Shown: in pieces, positions 45,525-55,517 of the stretch
Layout of the letters: each line of letters opens with the position of its first letter
Numbering within the stretch: position 1 is the stretch's first letter
Origin: Corynebacterium aurimucosum ATCC 700975
GTDB taxonomy: Bacteria > Actinomycetota > Actinomycetes > Mycobacteriales > Mycobacteriaceae
Length of the DNA stretch: 64,000 nt
Direction: 5' to 3'
NCBI RefSeq assembly: GCF_007672725.1
Contig: NZ_VDTC01000001.1
Location: 412,453 to 476,452, forward strand
Notes under the pieces: generated by a model
Database searches by the model: none
The model's input: only the letters and a program-made list of their open reading frames with translations
Told to the model about the DNA's origin: nothing
Made by a program: the position numbers and the translations under genes

Positions 45525-47156
45525 TTAGTCGGCGGAGTAGAGTTCGTCCTCCTCCACGTCATCGGGATCCGGCAATTCCAAAAGCTCGCGGTGCAGCTTA
45601 TGGAACTCCTCAGACCAGCCCGCGCGGTCGGTGCGGGCAAGCCCGCCCATCTCGATATCGGTGCCGCCGTTGGCACCCGGGCGGATGCGTACCCAGACGC
45701 GGCGGCGCTTGATCACCAGCGAGCCGACTAGGGATACCAGCATGACCAGCGCGGACACCAGAACCCAGCTTTGGAAAGGATCATAGGAGACCTGGTAGTT
45801 CGCAAACTCGGAGGCACCGTCGAAGGTGACCTTGGTGCCGTCGTCCAGCGTGACCGATTCACCCTGGGTCAGGTTGACGCGGTCGATCTTCTGCAGCTGG
45901 CCTGAGTGGACCAGGCTGGAATCGAGGGAGAAGAAGGACTGCGGCTTGCCCGTGTCCAGGCCGGCATCGCCGCGGTAGATATCGATAGCCACCGCCGGAT
46001 CCAGCATCGCCGGGTAGGAGGATTGCAAGAGCTTACCGTTCTCACCGGACCACTCGGCGGTCGGGGCGAACAGGCCCTGAATGGCGATCTGGTTCTGGCG
46101 GCGCTCAAACAGGTCCGGGTACATGCCCGATGGCGGATCGAAACGCATCACGCCCGAGGAGAGGAAGAACGTGGTGTCATTGGGCTGGAACTGGATGGTC
46201 TGCGTGCGCTTTTCACCGTTGGGCCACTCCACCGTCATCGTCGGCGCAAAACCATGGCCCTGCAGGTAGACGCGGTTGTTATCAATGCGCAGCGGGTGGT
46301 TGACCTGCAGCTTGTAATCCTCCCAGGTCTCCGGGTCCGTGAAGATATCATCGCCGGCGGCATAGGACACATCGGAGGTGAACATCTCCGCCTGGCCATT
46401 AGGCAGGTAGTCCGCGGTGAAGTCGTGGGCCTTAAAACAGAAGGGGTGGAGACCCGTGCCGTCGAAAAGCGGGCCTGCGCGGAAGGAGTCATAGACGGAG
46501 GTTGAGGTATTACAGAACTCCGTGGACTGCGGCTGCTCTTGGGTCTGACCCTGGGAGTTCTTCTCCGTCACCACGATGACCTGGCCCTCATAATGCACCA
46601 AGCGCCCGGCTGCCATGGTGAGCAGGATGGCCACGAGCGCGATGTGGAAGATGAGGTTGCACAGCTCACGGGCATAGCCGCGCTCCGCCGAGAAGGACTG
46701 GGCACCCGCGCGGTCCTTCTCCGGGGAAACCTCGCTTACGCGCCACTTCTTCAGCATCGCCTTGGTTGCCGCGGCGATCTCCTCCGGGGACTTTTCCGAA
46801 TGCCCGGTGGCATTGAGCGGCATCTTTTCCAGATACTTCGGCGCGCGCGTCGGCGGTGTGCGGTAGGCCTTGTAGTGATCCCAGGAGCGCGGGATGATGC
46901 AGCCCACCAGAGAAATCATGAGCAGGACGTAGATGGCCTGGAACCAGACGGAGGAGAAGACGTCGAAAAGCTGCAGCTTGTCGTAGATTTCCGCAACCTT
47001 GCCGTTGGTCTCAATGAAGTCATTGACGTTGGATTCATTGAGCGAGCGCTGCGGCAGAAGCGAACCCGGAATGGCGGCGATGGCCAGCAGGAAGAGCAGC
47101 GCCAGCGCGGTGCGCATGCTGGTCAGCCAGTGCCAGGCCTTGCGGATATATCTCAC
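45525..47156 (-). CDS. resB: Cytochrome c biogenesis protein ResB
   Basis: 543 residues. Three N-terminal membrane helices, a large extracytoplasmic domain (about 200-450) and a C-terminal helix (SWVLVSALVMLVSLVGSLVI) fit the ResB family (start KAWHWLTSMRTALALLFLLAIAAIPGSLLPQ). It partners CcsB for heme delivery. It lies 12 bases downstream of ccdA. Confidence 0.94.
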   Translation of the reverse strand: MRYIRKAWHWLTSMRTALALLFLLAIAAIPGSLLPQRSLNESNVNDFIETNGKVAEIYDKLQLFDVFSSVWFQAIYVLLMISLVGCIIPRSWDHYKAYRTPPTRAPKYLEKMPLNATGHSEKSPEEIAAATKAMLKKWRVSEVSPEKDRAGAQSFSAERGYARELCNLIFHIALVAILLTMAAGRLVHYEGQVIVVTEKNSQGQTQEQPQSTEFCNTSTSVYDSFRAGPLFDGTGLHPFCFKAHDFTADYLPNGQAEMFTSDVSYAAGDDIFTDPETWEDYKLQVNHPLRIDNNRVYLQGHGFAPTMTVEWPNGEKRTQTIQFQPNDTTFFLSSGVMRFDPPSGMYPDLFERRQNQIAIQGLFAPTAEWSGENGKLLQSSYPAMLDPAVAIDIYRGDAGLDTGKPQSFFSLDSSLVHSGQLQKIDRVNLTQGESVTLDDGTKVTFDGASEFANYQVSYDPFQSWVLVSALVMLVSLVGSLVIKRRRVWVRIRPGANGGTDIEMGGLARTDRAGWSEEFHKLHRELLELPDPDDVEEDELYSAD

Positions 47157-47168
47157 GAAAAATCTCCT

Positions 47169-47975
47169 TTACAGCAGCGTCGCGCCATAGGACACGGTCC
47201 ACTGGCGGATGGCGTTGATGAAATCTCCCCACAGCCCGGTCAGCAGCGCCAGGCCGACGAGGATCATGGCGATGCCCCCGGCAATCTGGATGGCGCGGGA
47301 GTGCGTGCGCATCCACGAAATGGTGCGCATGGCCTTAACAGAGCCCAGTGCCACGAGCAGGAAGGGCAGGCCCAGCCCCAGGCAGTAGCCGACGATGAGC
47401 AGCGTGCCGCGCACCGCAGTCATGCCCGCGGTGCCGGCGGAGACGGACAAGATGGCGGCCAGCGTGGGCCCCAGGCACGGCGTCCAGCCCAGGGCGAAAA
47501 CTGCGCCGAGCAGCGGCGCGCCCAGCCACGTGGTCCAGCGCCTCGGCGCCATGCGCGTGTCCTTCTGCAGCACCGGCACCACGCCCATGAACACCACACC
47601 CATGAGGATGGTGATGACGCCGCCGGCGCGCATGAGGGTATCCGCGTTGAGTCTGAGCGCCGAAATGGCGCCGAAGACTGAAACGGTGGCTAGGACGAAC
47701 ACGACGGTAAAGCCCAGCACGAATAGTGCTGCGGCACCGACGACGGCCCAACGCCGGCGCTTGCCGACGCCCACCCCCAGCTCCTCGTCATAGCTCACCT
47801 CACCGCCGACCACGGAGGCGAGGTAAGAGATATAGCCAGGAACCAGTGGAACCACACACGGTGAGGCAAAAGAAACCAATCCGGCCACGGCCGCGGCGAG
47901 CACTCCGATCAGGAGCGGGCCGGACACGGCGGCATCGGCAAAGCTTTGCCCCATACCGTCAGCGGCAAGGATCAC
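47169..47975 (-). CDS. ccdA: CcdA-type thiol-disulfide transporter
   Basis: 268 residues, six to seven helices. The redox cysteines are in FASPCVVPLVPGY and GWTPCLGPTLAA. It passes electrons from cytoplasmic thioredoxin to the exported thioredoxin encoded just upstream, keeping apocytochrome CXXCH reduced. It overlaps the upstream gene by 4 bases. Confidence 0.94.
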   Translation of the reverse strand: MILAADGMGQSFADAAVSGPLLIGVLAAAVAGLVSFASPCVVPLVPGYISYLASVVGGEVSYDEELGVGVGKRRRWAVVGAAALFVLGFTVVFVLATVSVFGAISALRLNADTLMRAGGVITILMGVVFMGVVPVLQKDTRMAPRRWTTWLGAPLLGAVFALGWTPCLGPTLAAILSVSAGTAGMTAVRGTLLIVGYCLGLGLPFLLVALGSVKAMRTISWMRTHSRAIQIAGGIAMILVGLALLTGLWGDFINAIRQWTVSYGATLL

Positions 47976-48577
47976 TGTTCTTTCTCCAGTTCGTCGACGA
48001 CCTCGAGGACATCCTTCTCCGTGATCTCGGTCAGGAAGACCGCGGCGGGGCGGTGCTGCTTATCCAGAACAATGGTGGTGGGCACCACGGAGGTGGGCAC
48101 GCCGCCGAGAGCCGCGGCCGTCTTGAAGGGCGGGTCGTAGATGGAGGGGTACTCCAGGCCGTTATCGGCCATAAAGTCCCGGGAAATCTCCGGGTTGAAG
48201 TCCTTGACGTTAATACCCAGTACGGTGCCTACCTTGCGCTTTTGCAGCTCCGCGTGGATGGCCTGGAGGTCATCCGATTCGGAGCGGCACGGCGCGCACC
48301 ACTGGCCCCAGGAGTTGAGGACGACGATCTGGTCTTTGAAATCCGAAAGCTTGATCGTCGTGGACTCATCCCGCAGATCCTCGCCGGAGAAATCCTTGAG
48401 CGGCTTGCGGTCCTCCTCCGCATAGCGGATGGTGGTCTGCCCGCCGGGCGAGATGAACTCGAAGGTGCCGCCGGAAGCCACGGCGTTCTGCGCGTTTTCC
48501 TCGCTTTGCGCACAGCCAGCCAAGGCAAACACAGCAAGGACACCAGCAACGGCGGCACGGATAGTTCTGCGTCCCAT
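47972..48577 (-). CDS. ResA-like thioredoxin lipoprotein
   Basis: 201 residues. Lipoprotein signal with LAGC (Cys22). Thioredoxin fold with active site W-C-A-P-C (Cys94, Cys97) and cis-Pro in VPTTIVLD. It reduces apocytochrome c outside the membrane and is recharged by CcdA. It sits directly after the phosphatase gene, whose stop touches its start. Confidence 0.92.
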   Translation of the reverse strand: MGRRTIRAAVAGVLAVFALAGCAQSEENAQNAVASGGTFEFISPGGQTTIRYAEEDRKPLKDFSGEDLRDESTTIKLSDFKDQIVVLNSWGQWCAPCRSESDDLQAIHAELQKRKVGTVLGINVKDFNPEISRDFMADNGLEYPSIYDPPFKTAAALGGVPTSVVPTTIVLDKQHRPAAVFLTEITEKDVLEVVDELEKEQ

Positions 48578-49185
48578 TAGATATCCTGCGCCGGTTCGGA
48601 GTAGAAGATATCGATGATCTCGCGGTCACGGTAGACCAGCGAAGTCACCGAAGCCAGCGCGCACGTGCGGTCCCACGGCGCGTGAGCCAGGCGCTTGCCC
48701 AACACGGTGCGCTGCACCATGACGATGGGTAGCTGGTGGGAAACCACGATGGCCTCGTGTCCCTCGGCCTTGGAGCGGGCGCGCTCGGCGGCGTCCATCA
48801 TGCGCGCGGCGATCTCCTCGAAAGGCTCGCCCCACGAGGGCTCAAGCGGGTTGACCATGAGCGGCCAGCGCTGCGGGTTCCACAGCTGCGAGTTCCAGCC
48901 CTTGGTGCGCAGGCCCTCGAAGCGGTTGCCGGACTCGATGACGCCCTTGTCGACATCCACCTCCAAGCCCGTCACCTGCGCAATCGGCAGCGCGGTTTCC
49001 TGCGCGCGCTGCAGCGGCGAGGCCGCCAGGTAGGTCACGTCATGGCCTTCGAAGGCTTTCGCTGTGCGGGCGGCCATCGAGTGCCCACGTGAGGACAAGT
49101 GATAGCCCGGGATGCGCCCGTAGAGGATCTTATCCGGGTTATAAACCTCGCCGTGGCGGACGAAGTGGACGATGGTGGTGGACAT
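48577..49185 (-). CDS. Histidine phosphatase family protein (phosphoglycerate mutase-like)
   Basis: 202 residues. Catalytic RHGEV near residues 10-14, ASPLQRAQETA, an acid/base Glu in SWGEPFEEI and the second histidine in VVSHQLPI. Substrate unknown. The same gene lies between hemL and the cytochrome c operon in other corynebacteria, which suggests a link that is not defined. It is the first gene of the block running to ccsB. Confidence 0.88.
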   Translation of the reverse strand: MSTTIVHFVRHGEVYNPDKILYGRIPGYHLSSRGHSMAARTAKAFEGHDVTYLAASPLQRAQETALPIAQVTGLEVDVDKGVIESGNRFEGLRTKGWNSQLWNPQRWPLMVNPLEPSWGEPFEEIAARMMDAAERARSKAEGHEAIVVSHQLPIVMVQRTVLGKRLAHAPWDRTCALASVTSLVYRDREIIDIFYSEPAQDI

Positions 49186-49216
49186 ATACCTGTGTCTATC
49201 CCCTCAAATGGTTGGT

Positions 49217-50542
49217 TTACTGCGGGCGCTGCGCGCTGGCGGCGGCCTGGGCGGCAGGCTTGAGAGCTGCCTCGATTACCTCAAAATCATTGTCCGTGAG
49301 CGCATCAGACACAAACCAGGTCTCGAAGGCTGACGGCGGAACGTACACGCCGCCCTCCAGCAGTGCGTGGAAGAAGGGTGCGAAGCGCCAGGTATCGGCC
49401 GCCTGCATATCGGCGAAGTTGCGGCCCTGGCCCTCGGCGAAGCGGATGGAGAACATCGTCTCCGCGCGCTGGATGTGGTGTGCCACTCCGGCGGCATCAA
49501 GTGCCGCCGTTATCAGGCTGGTCAGGCAGTCCGCGTTGGCCTGCAGGCGCGGGTACAACTCTTCGTTGGCCAGCTCCAGAGAGGCCAGACCGGAGGCCAT
49601 CGCCACCGGGTTACCGGACAGCGTGCCCGCCTGGTAGACAGGGCCGGCGGGGGCGAGGGAAGCCATGACGTCGGCGCGGCCGCCGAAGGCAGCTGCCGGC
49701 AGGCCACCGGAGACCACCTTGCCGAAGGTCACCAGGTCACCCGCTACCCCATCGACGCCGAACCAGCCCTTGTAGGAGGTGCGGAAACCGGTCATGACCT
49801 CGTCGAGGATGAGCAGGGCGCCGTCGGCATGCGCGATCTCCTTGAGTGCCGCGTTGAAGCCCTCCTCCGGGGCCACGGTGCCCATGTTGCCCGCCGCGGC
49901 TTCGGCGATGATGCAGGCGATCTCTCCCGGGTGCGCGGCGAAGGCCTCGCGGACGGCGTCGAGATCGTTGTACGGGACGACGATGGTGTCCGCGGCCGAG
50001 GCACCCGTGACGCCCGGGGAATCCGGCAGCGCGAAGGTGGCCACGCCGGAGCCAGCCGACGCCAACAGCGCATCCACGTGGCCGTGGTAGCAGCCCTCAA
50101 ACTTCAGGACCTTGGCGCGGCCGGTGAAACCGCGGGCCAGCCGCACGGCGGACATGGTGGCCTCGGTACCGGAATTGACCAGGCGCACCTGCTCCACCGC
50201 GGTGCGCTTGACGATGTGCTCCGCCAGCAACGTCTCGCCCTCGGTGGGCGCGCCGAAGGAGAGGCCATCGGCAGCCGCCTTCTGGACTGCCTCCACGATG
50301 GCCGGGTGGGCGTTGCCGTGGATCATCGGGCCATAGGAACTAACCAGGTCGACGTACTCGTTGCCGTCGATGTCCCAGAGGCGCGAGCCCTCGCCACGGG
50401 CGATGACGCGGGCTTGGCCACCCACGGATCCGAAGGCGCGGACCGGGGAATTCACGCCACCCGGGGTGACCTTCGTGGCGCGCTCGAACCACTCGGCGGA
50501 CTGGGACGTATTCTGCTGATTTCGCTGGCTGGAGTTAGGCAT
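49217..50542 (-). CDS. hemL: Glutamate-1-semialdehyde 2,1-aminomutase
   Basis: 441 residues from the ATG at 50542; TACAAT sits exactly 7 bases upstream, so the mRNA is probably leaderless and longer starts are rejected. PLP enzyme of fold type I: active lysine in [30 protein letters not shown], and the gating loop [16 protein letters not shown]. It makes 5-aminolevulinate for heme. It is separated from hemY-hemE by about 10 kb of accessory genes. Confidence 0.96.
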   Translation of the reverse strand: MPNSSQRNQQNTSQSAEWFERATKVTPGGVNSPVRAFGSVGGQARVIARGEGSRLWDIDGNEYVDLVSSYGPMIHGNAHPAIVEAVQKAAADGLSFGAPTEGETLLAEHIVKRTAVEQVRLVNSGTEATMSAVRLARGFTGRAKVLKFEGCYHGHVDALLASAGSGVATFALPDSPGVTGASAADTIVVPYNDLDAVREAFAAHPGEIACIIAEAAAGNMGTVAPEEGFNAALKEIAHADGALLILDEVMTGFRTSYKGWFGVDGVAGDLVTFGKVVSGGLPAAAFGGRADVMASLAPAGPVYQAGTLSGNPVAMASGLASLELANEELYPRLQANADCLTSLITAALDAAGVAHHIQRAETMFSIRFAEGQGRNFADMQAADTWRFAPFFHALLEGGVYVPPSAFETWFVSDALTDNDFEVIEAALKPAAQAAASAQRPQ

Positions 50543-50753
50543 AGCCCACATTGTATCGGTTTTAGCCCTATACAAAAGTTTGAGTCCCCTTGTGTCCTTC
50601 CGTCCTCCCTCCACTGCCTCCTAAGCGGCAGCAATCGCTCGCGCTGCGCGCCCGCTACTGTGGCGCTATGCTGGCAGCACACTGTTGATTCTGCCTTTCC
50701 TTATTTAAGCGCTGGGGTGCGCTGTGGAGAGGCACTACTTAAGGGGGATTCCC

Positions 50754-51227
50754 ATGGCATCGCGCCGTTTTCTTGTCATTCTTGCCTGCCTTCCACTGTC
50801 TGCCTGCGCTGCCACTCAGGCAGAAACCGCTCCGCGAACCGAACCCAGCCCTACCACCTCGGCCCAACCAACGTCCTGGCAGCCGAATGCCCTGCCCCAG
50901 CCGGTCAACCGCTTTGGCGACACCACCTCTAGCTCGCCCGCCCCGGCCGAACCGGAATCTGAAACCGAGGCGCCCGCGCCCGCACCCACGACCGTCGAGG
51001 CCCCCGCGCCACGCATCGAAGTAGAAACCGTCACCCTCCCCGCCCCGGCGCCCGCACCCCGTCCGGCCCCACCGCAGCGGCCCAAGCCCAAGCTGGAACT
51101 GCCCGAGCCCCCGCGGGTGCCCACGTCCATCCCCATCCCGCCAGAAGTCCAAGCCGGCCTCGACCGCATACCGACACTTCCCCCGCTGCCGCGCGCGGAG
51201 GATATACGCATCGATGTGCCCTTCTAA
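50754..51227 (+). CDS. Proline-rich lipoprotein of unknown function
   Basis: 157 residues from the ATG at 50754 with AAGGGGG upstream. Signal peptide with lipobox LSAC (Cys18). The mature chain is almost entirely Pro/Ala/Glu/Thr low-complexity sequence (PAPAPTTVEAPAP, PAPAPAPRPAPPQRPKP), likely an extended wall-spanning segment. No domain is recognised. The upstream gap (50543-50753) shows no clear promoter. Palindromic repeat B begins 17 bases after the stop. Confidence 0.7.
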   Translation: MASRRFLVILACLPLSACAATQAETAPRTEPSPTTSAQPTSWQPNALPQPVNRFGDTTSSSPAPAEPESETEAPAPAPTTVEAPAPRIEVETVTLPAPAPAPRPAPPQRPKPKLELPEPPRVPTSIPIPPEVQAGLDRIPTLPPLPRAEDIRIDVPF

Positions 51228-51243
51228 AAGGCGGATACCAAGT

Positions 51244-51305
51244 ACGTTTCGATCAAATAGTGGCAGAAAAACGCCCATTTTCGGACCCTTAGTTGATCGA
51301 AACGT
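51244..51305. repeat. 58-bp palindromic repeat family, copy B
   Basis: Perfect arms ACGTTTCGATCAA (51244-51256) and TTGATCGAAACGT (51293-51305). The core has the same 30-base length as copies A and C and is 16/30 identical to copy C. It lies directly after a stop codon, like copy C. Confidence 0.8.
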
Positions 51306-51336
51306 CGCCAATCCTCATGGCCTCACACCATCTAAG

Positions 51337-51363
51337 GGTAGACCCTGATCTACCTCCTATATT
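51337..51363 (+). promoter_or_regulatory. Inverted repeat next to possible -10 of the MacAB-like operon
   Basis: GGTAGA (51337-51342), 6 bases, TCTACC (51349-51354), then TATATT (51358-51363). The repeat occupies the -35/spacer area and could be an operator. The regulator is unknown. The leader to the ATG at 51451 would be about 80 bases. Confidence 0.35.
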
Positions 51364-51450
51364 CCCCCGCTGTACATGACAGGAAGCATAGCCGGGAGTT
51401 AAGCTGAACCCGATTTTCAATGACGGCGTTTACCTGACAGTAAGGGACTC

Positions 51451-53061
51451 ATGAACAAGAAAGCTCTCGGCATCACCGCCGGCGCTATCGCTGCGGTTCT
51501 CCTCGCAGGCGGTGGTGGAATGTACGCACTAACCAGCGGCTCCTCCGACATTCAGCTCACCGCTAGCGATGTCACGACAACCGCCAAGGAAGACCTCATC
51601 AGTTCCGTCTCCGCCACCGGCACCGTCTCCGCCGAGCGCGAGATTTCTCTGACGAGCTCACTGACCGGACCCATCCAGTCCCTAGACGCGAAGGTGGGTG
51701 ACCGCGTCGAGGCCCAACAGCTGCTCGGCCGCATGGACACCACCGAAACCGAGCGCGAGCTCGAAGCCCAGCGCACCTCCCAAGAGGCAGGCAAGCTCGA
51801 GGCCGTCCACCAGATCGAGGACGCCCAGCTTCAGCTGCGCCAGCTTCAGGATTCCCTCGACCAGGGCCTCAACCCGGAGGTCAATAGCGCCCAGTCCGCC
51901 GTGAATTCGGCGCAGACCGAGTACGCCGAGGCGCAGCGCAAGCTCGACGATGCCCTCGCTACCAAGGGCGACCGCCCCGAGGTTGCCGAAGCCCGCGCGG
52001 CCGTCGAGCAGGCGCGCTCCGGGGTGCGCGATGCCGAGTCCAAGTCCTTCCAGTCCGCGCTGGCCTCCATCGGCACCGCCACCGAGGACCCTTCCGGCAT
52101 CAACACCGCCAGCGCTTTCTTAAGCTACCTGGACTCCGATGAAGCTGTGCAAGACTCCGAGCGCCAATTGAAGGAATCCGAGGAATCCTATGGCCGCCTC
52201 CTCCGTGGCATCGACCGCGAGCTCGGCGAACAGCAGCGCGCCACCGCCGCTTCCTACCAGGCCGTCTCCGATGCCGAGCGTGCACTGCAGGCCAGCAACC
52301 TGGCCATCGAACACCAAATCGCCTCCCAGTCCCAAGCGGTGAACCATGCGGTGGAGACGGCGGCGTCGGCAAGCGCCAGCAACGCCAAGGAGAATGGGCC
52401 TCTGGAGTACACGCTCTCCCAGGCCGACCTGCGCTCCCCTCTGGCTGGCGTTGTCACCTCCGTCAGTGGTGAAGCCGGCATGCCCGCCGAAGGCCCCATC
52501 CTCACCGTGGCGGATGATTCCTCGCTGTTGGTGAAGTCCACGGTCAAGGAGGGTGACATCGCCCGCATCAAGGTCGGCGATGAAGTCACGTTCACCTCGC
52601 CGTCGAGCCCCGGCAAAGAGTACAAAGGCAAGGTCACCTTCATCTCCCCTACGGCCGAACAACCTGAGGTAGAAGCCGGTGCAGGTGGCGGCTCCGGCAA
52701 ACCATCTGGTTCCACCAAGCCTGAGTTCCCCGTGCACATCCGCGTCGATGGCAACCGCGAGGGCCTGCGCCTTGGTTCCACCACCAAGGTGAAGATCATT
52801 ACGGAGAAGGACAAGAACGCCATCACCGTGCCGCTCTCCGCCATCTATGAAGAAGACGGCAAGAAGAACGTCCTGGTCGTCGACAACGGCACTATCCAGG
52901 CGCGCGAGGTGAAGATCGCCAGCGAATCTGATTTCTCCGCCGCCATCGCCTCCGGCCTCAAGGAAGGCGAGACCGTCATCAGCCAGGCGGATACGCACAA
53001 GGACATGGTCGGCATGTCCGCCTCCGTCGATGGATCCGATGCTGCGGAAGAGAACGCATGA
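51451..53061 (+). CDS. MacA/HlyD-like periplasmic adaptor subunit
   Basis: 536 residues. One N-terminal membrane helix (about 5-27), a biotinyl-lipoyl half (SATGTVSAEREISLTSSLTGPIQSLDAKVGDRV), a long coiled-coil hairpin (about 90-300) and a beta-barrel/second lipoyl half (DLRSPLAGVVTSVSG). In Gram-positives such adaptors work with MacB-type pumps in export of peptides or drugs. It overlaps the ATPase gene by 4 bases. Confidence 0.88.
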   Translation: MNKKALGITAGAIAAVLLAGGGGMYALTSGSSDIQLTASDVTTTAKEDLISSVSATGTVSAEREISLTSSLTGPIQSLDAKVGDRVEAQQLLGRMDTTETERELEAQRTSQEAGKLEAVHQIEDAQLQLRQLQDSLDQGLNPEVNSAQSAVNSAQTEYAEAQRKLDDALATKGDRPEVAEARAAVEQARSGVRDAESKSFQSALASIGTATEDPSGINTASAFLSYLDSDEAVQDSERQLKESEESYGRLLRGIDRELGEQQRATAASYQAVSDAERALQASNLAIEHQIASQSQAVNHAVETAASASASNAKENGPLEYTLSQADLRSPLAGVVTSVSGEAGMPAEGPILTVADDSSLLVKSTVKEGDIARIKVGDEVTFTSPSSPGKEYKGKVTFISPTAEQPEVEAGAGGGSGKPSGSTKPEFPVHIRVDGNREGLRLGSTTKVKIITEKDKNAITVPLSAIYEEDGKKNVLVVDNGTIQAREVKIASESDFSAAIASGLKEGETVISQADTHKDMVGMSASVDGSDAAEENA

Positions 53062-53732
53062 GCCGCCTCATTGAGATGCGGGGAATCGTCAAACGTTTCA
53101 ACGAGGGCCTCGACAGCGAGCTGACCGTCATCCCGGGCCTCGACTTCAGCGTGGAGGAGGGCGAGTTCGTTGCCGTGGTTGGCCAGTCCGGCTCCGGCAA
53201 GTCCACGCTCATGAATATCATCGGCTTGCTCGACCGCCCCACCGCCGGCGAGTACCAGCTCGCTGGCGTGGATGCGCTGGCGCTTGGCGACGACAAACTG
53301 GCCTCCTTCCGCGGCCAAAAAATCGGGTTCATCTTCCAGAACTTCAACCTGATCGGCCGCATGTCCGCGCTGAAGAACGTGGAGATGCCCATGGTTTATG
53401 CAGGCGTTTCGGCTCACGAGCGAACTCAGCGAGCGGAGAACCTTTTGGAGATGGTCGGCATGGGAGACCGCATGAACCATCTGCCTAATGAGCTCTCCGG
53501 TGGTCAGAAGCAGCGCGTGGCGGTGGCCCGCGCCTTGGCCAACCAGCCGGATATTCTCCTAGCTGACGAGCCCACCGGTGCGCTGGATTCGCAGACCGGC
53601 CGCATGGTCATGGACCTCTTCCACGAACTGCACCGCACGCATGGAAAAACCATCTTGTTCATTACCCACAACCCGGAATTGGCTGATGAATGCAGCCGCA
53701 CCGTCACGATGAAGGACGGGGTGCTGTCATGA
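53058..53732 (+). CDS. MacB-type ABC exporter ATP-binding protein
   Basis: 224 residues. Walker A GQSGSGKST, Q-loop FIFQNFNLI, signature ELSGGQKQRVAVARAL, Walker B ILLADEPTGALD, H-loop FITHNPE. LolD/MacB type. It overlaps both neighbours by 4 bases, so the pump is a three-gene operon. Confidence 0.93.
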   Translation: MSRLIEMRGIVKRFNEGLDSELTVIPGLDFSVEEGEFVAVVGQSGSGKSTLMNIIGLLDRPTAGEYQLAGVDALALGDDKLASFRGQKIGFIFQNFNLIGRMSALKNVEMPMVYAGVSAHERTQRAENLLEMVGMGDRMNHLPNELSGGQKQRVAVARALANQPDILLADEPTGALDSQTGRMVMDLFHELHRTHGKTILFITHNPELADECSRTVTMKDGVLS

Positions 53733-55024
53733 ATTTCGCTGAATCCACCAAGATGGCGCTGACGAGCCTGCGCACCAACAAGATGCGCTCGGCGTTGACT
53801 CTCTTGGGCGTCATCATCGGCATCGCCGCGGTCATCGCCATCGTCACGCTCGGCCACTCCTTGCAGTCCTCCGTGCAGAAGGACTTGGACAAGGTCGGCG
53901 CGAACAACTTCACCGTCCAGGTCAAGGAGCGCCCCGAGGAAGGCGAAGAGGAAGCCGCCGATGATCCCTTCATGGGCGGCGGCCTTGTCGAAGACGAGTC
54001 CTCCATGCTCACCCCTGACATGCTGGACCGTGCTAAGGAGATCTTGGGAGATCAGATCGCCGGCATCAATATCGGCGAATATAGCTCTTATTCCGGCGCC
54101 CTCGTGGTCGAGGGCGAATCCGGGGAGGAGACCGCCAACCTCCTAATCCGCCCCACCAACCCGGACTATGTCTCAGGCTCGTCCTATTCCATCGTGGCCG
54201 GGCGCTTCCTCAGCGAAGACGATATCGATTCCAGCCGGGCAGTGACCATGCTGGATAAGGAAACCGCTACCAAGCTTTTCGGCGCCCCTGAAGACGCCAT
54301 TGGCCAATACGTGAGCTTTGAAAGCCAGGAGGCCTCCCCGATCGAGCTCGCCGTCATCGGCGTTTTTGAGGAACCGCAAACCGGACCTCTGGTGGGCGGT
54401 GGGCCCAGCCAAACTGCCTTCGTTCCTTACCCGCTGGAGGCCGAGTTCTCCGATTCCCCCGGTGCCGGCACCGCGTTCAGCGAGGTCACCGTTCGCGGCA
54501 ACCCGGACTTGGACAAGGCCGCGGTGGCTAGCAACCTGCAGCGCGTCTTCGATAGCTACTACAAAGACAACCCCGACTACATGGTCAAGGTGTCTGACTT
54601 CAGCGATGACCTCGCGTCCCTGAACCAGATCTTCACCACGATGAGCCTGGTGCTCGCGGCCATCGGCGGCATCTCGCTGCTCGTCGGAGGCATCGGCGTG
54701 ATGAACATTATGCTCATCACCGTCACGGAGCGCACCCGTGAGATTGGCATCCGCAAGGCGCTTGGCGCACGCCGCCGTGATATCCGCATCCAGTTCATCA
54801 CGGAGGCCATCGTGGTCTGCCTCATCGGCGGTCTCATCGGCATCGCCATCGGCACCGCAGCCGGCATGGCGGGTGCGGCCGCCATCGGCTCACTCGTAGC
54901 GCCGCCGCTGTGGGCGGTCATCCTCTCGCTGCTCTTCTCGCTGGCTATTGGCCTCTTCTTCGGCTACTACCCTGCCGGAAAGGCCGCGAAGCTGGACCCG
55001 ATTGAGGCGCTGCGCTACGAATAG
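53729..55024 (+). CDS. MacB-type ABC exporter permease
   Basis: 431 residues from the ATG at 53729, overlapping the ATPase stop as ATGA. Architecture: one N-terminal helix (LTLLGVIIGIAAVIAIVTLG), a large extracytoplasmic MacB core (about 45-290) and three C-terminal helices with the family motif ERTREIGIRKALGARRRDI. It is a mechanotransmission-type exporter. The substrate is unknown. Confidence 0.92.
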   Translation: MNFAESTKMALTSLRTNKMRSALTLLGVIIGIAAVIAIVTLGHSLQSSVQKDLDKVGANNFTVQVKERPEEGEEEAADDPFMGGGLVEDESSMLTPDMLDRAKEILGDQIAGINIGEYSSYSGALVVEGESGEETANLLIRPTNPDYVSGSSYSIVAGRFLSEDDIDSSRAVTMLDKETATKLFGAPEDAIGQYVSFESQEASPIELAVIGVFEEPQTGPLVGGGPSQTAFVPYPLEAEFSDSPGAGTAFSEVTVRGNPDLDKAAVASNLQRVFDSYYKDNPDYMVKVSDFSDDLASLNQIFTTMSLVLAAIGGISLLVGGIGVMNIMLITVTERTREIGIRKALGARRRDIRIQFITEAIVVCLIGGLIGIAIGTAAGMAGAAAIGSLVAPPLWAVILSLLFSLAIGLFFGYYPAGKAAKLDPIEALRYE

Positions 55025-55047
55025 CAAAGCGTTCAGCCGAACCGGAA

Positions 55048-55076
55048 CAAAAAGATAGCCCCAGCGATGCTGGGGC
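55048..55076 (-). terminator. Terminator between convergent macB-like and gdx genes
   Basis: 8-bp perfect stem GCCCCAGC (55058-55065) / GCTGGGGC (55069-55076). It is followed on the minus strand by TATCTTTTTG. It is suited to the gdx transcript and perhaps also stops the plus-strand operon. Confidence 0.75.
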
Positions 55077-55187
55077 CAGAGCCTATTTGCCTTGCGGCTT
55101 GATATCCAGAAGCCTACTACGCAAGTACATAGGCATCCACTCACCGAACTATCGATTCTCCTTCGTCGTTTCAAACGACGACGCCTC

Positions 55188-55502
55188 CTAATGCACCACC
55201 TTCAGGCCCACGATCCCACCAATGATCATGGCCAGGAACAGCACCTTCCACACGGTTGCCGCCTCGTGCCCGGCGACGAAGGAGTAAATGACGGTGACCA
55301 CCGCGCCCACACCGGCCCACACCGCGTAGGCCGTGCCCACGGGGATAGACTTCATGGCCCAGCCCAACCCGCCCATCGAAATGGCGCAGGCCACGAAAAA
55401 GATCACCGAGGGCCACAGGCGGCTAAAGCCCTCCGACTTATCCAGCGCCGCTGCCCACACAGCCTCAAAGGCGCCGGAGAAAATCAACACAAACCACGAC
55501 AT
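55188..55502 (-). CDS. gdx: Guanidinium exporter (SMR family, SugE/Gdx)
   Basis: 104 residues, four helices. It begins MSWFVLIFSGAFEAVWAAALDKSEGFSR, with the conserved Glu14 of the transport site; the K-S-x-GF after helix 1 is SugE/Gdx-like rather than EmrE-like. GWAMKSIPVGTAYAVWAGVGAV is the conserved helix 3. Gdx proteins exchange guanidinium for protons. The gene lies directly behind a guanidine-III riboswitch, which strongly supports this substrate. Confidence 0.93.
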   Translation of the reverse strand: MSWFVLIFSGAFEAVWAAALDKSEGFSRLWPSVIFFVACAISMGGLGWAMKSIPVGTAYAVWAGVGAVVTVIYSFVAGHEAATVWKVLFLAMIIGGIVGLKVVH

Positions 55503-55517
55503 GGCCAGCCCTTTCTG

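Noticed and set aside
55163..55181. Short palindrome TCGTCGTTT-C-AAACGACGA just after gdx
   Set aside because: No T-run or adjacent gene start. It may be a chance hairpin, since a better terminator lies at 55048-55076.
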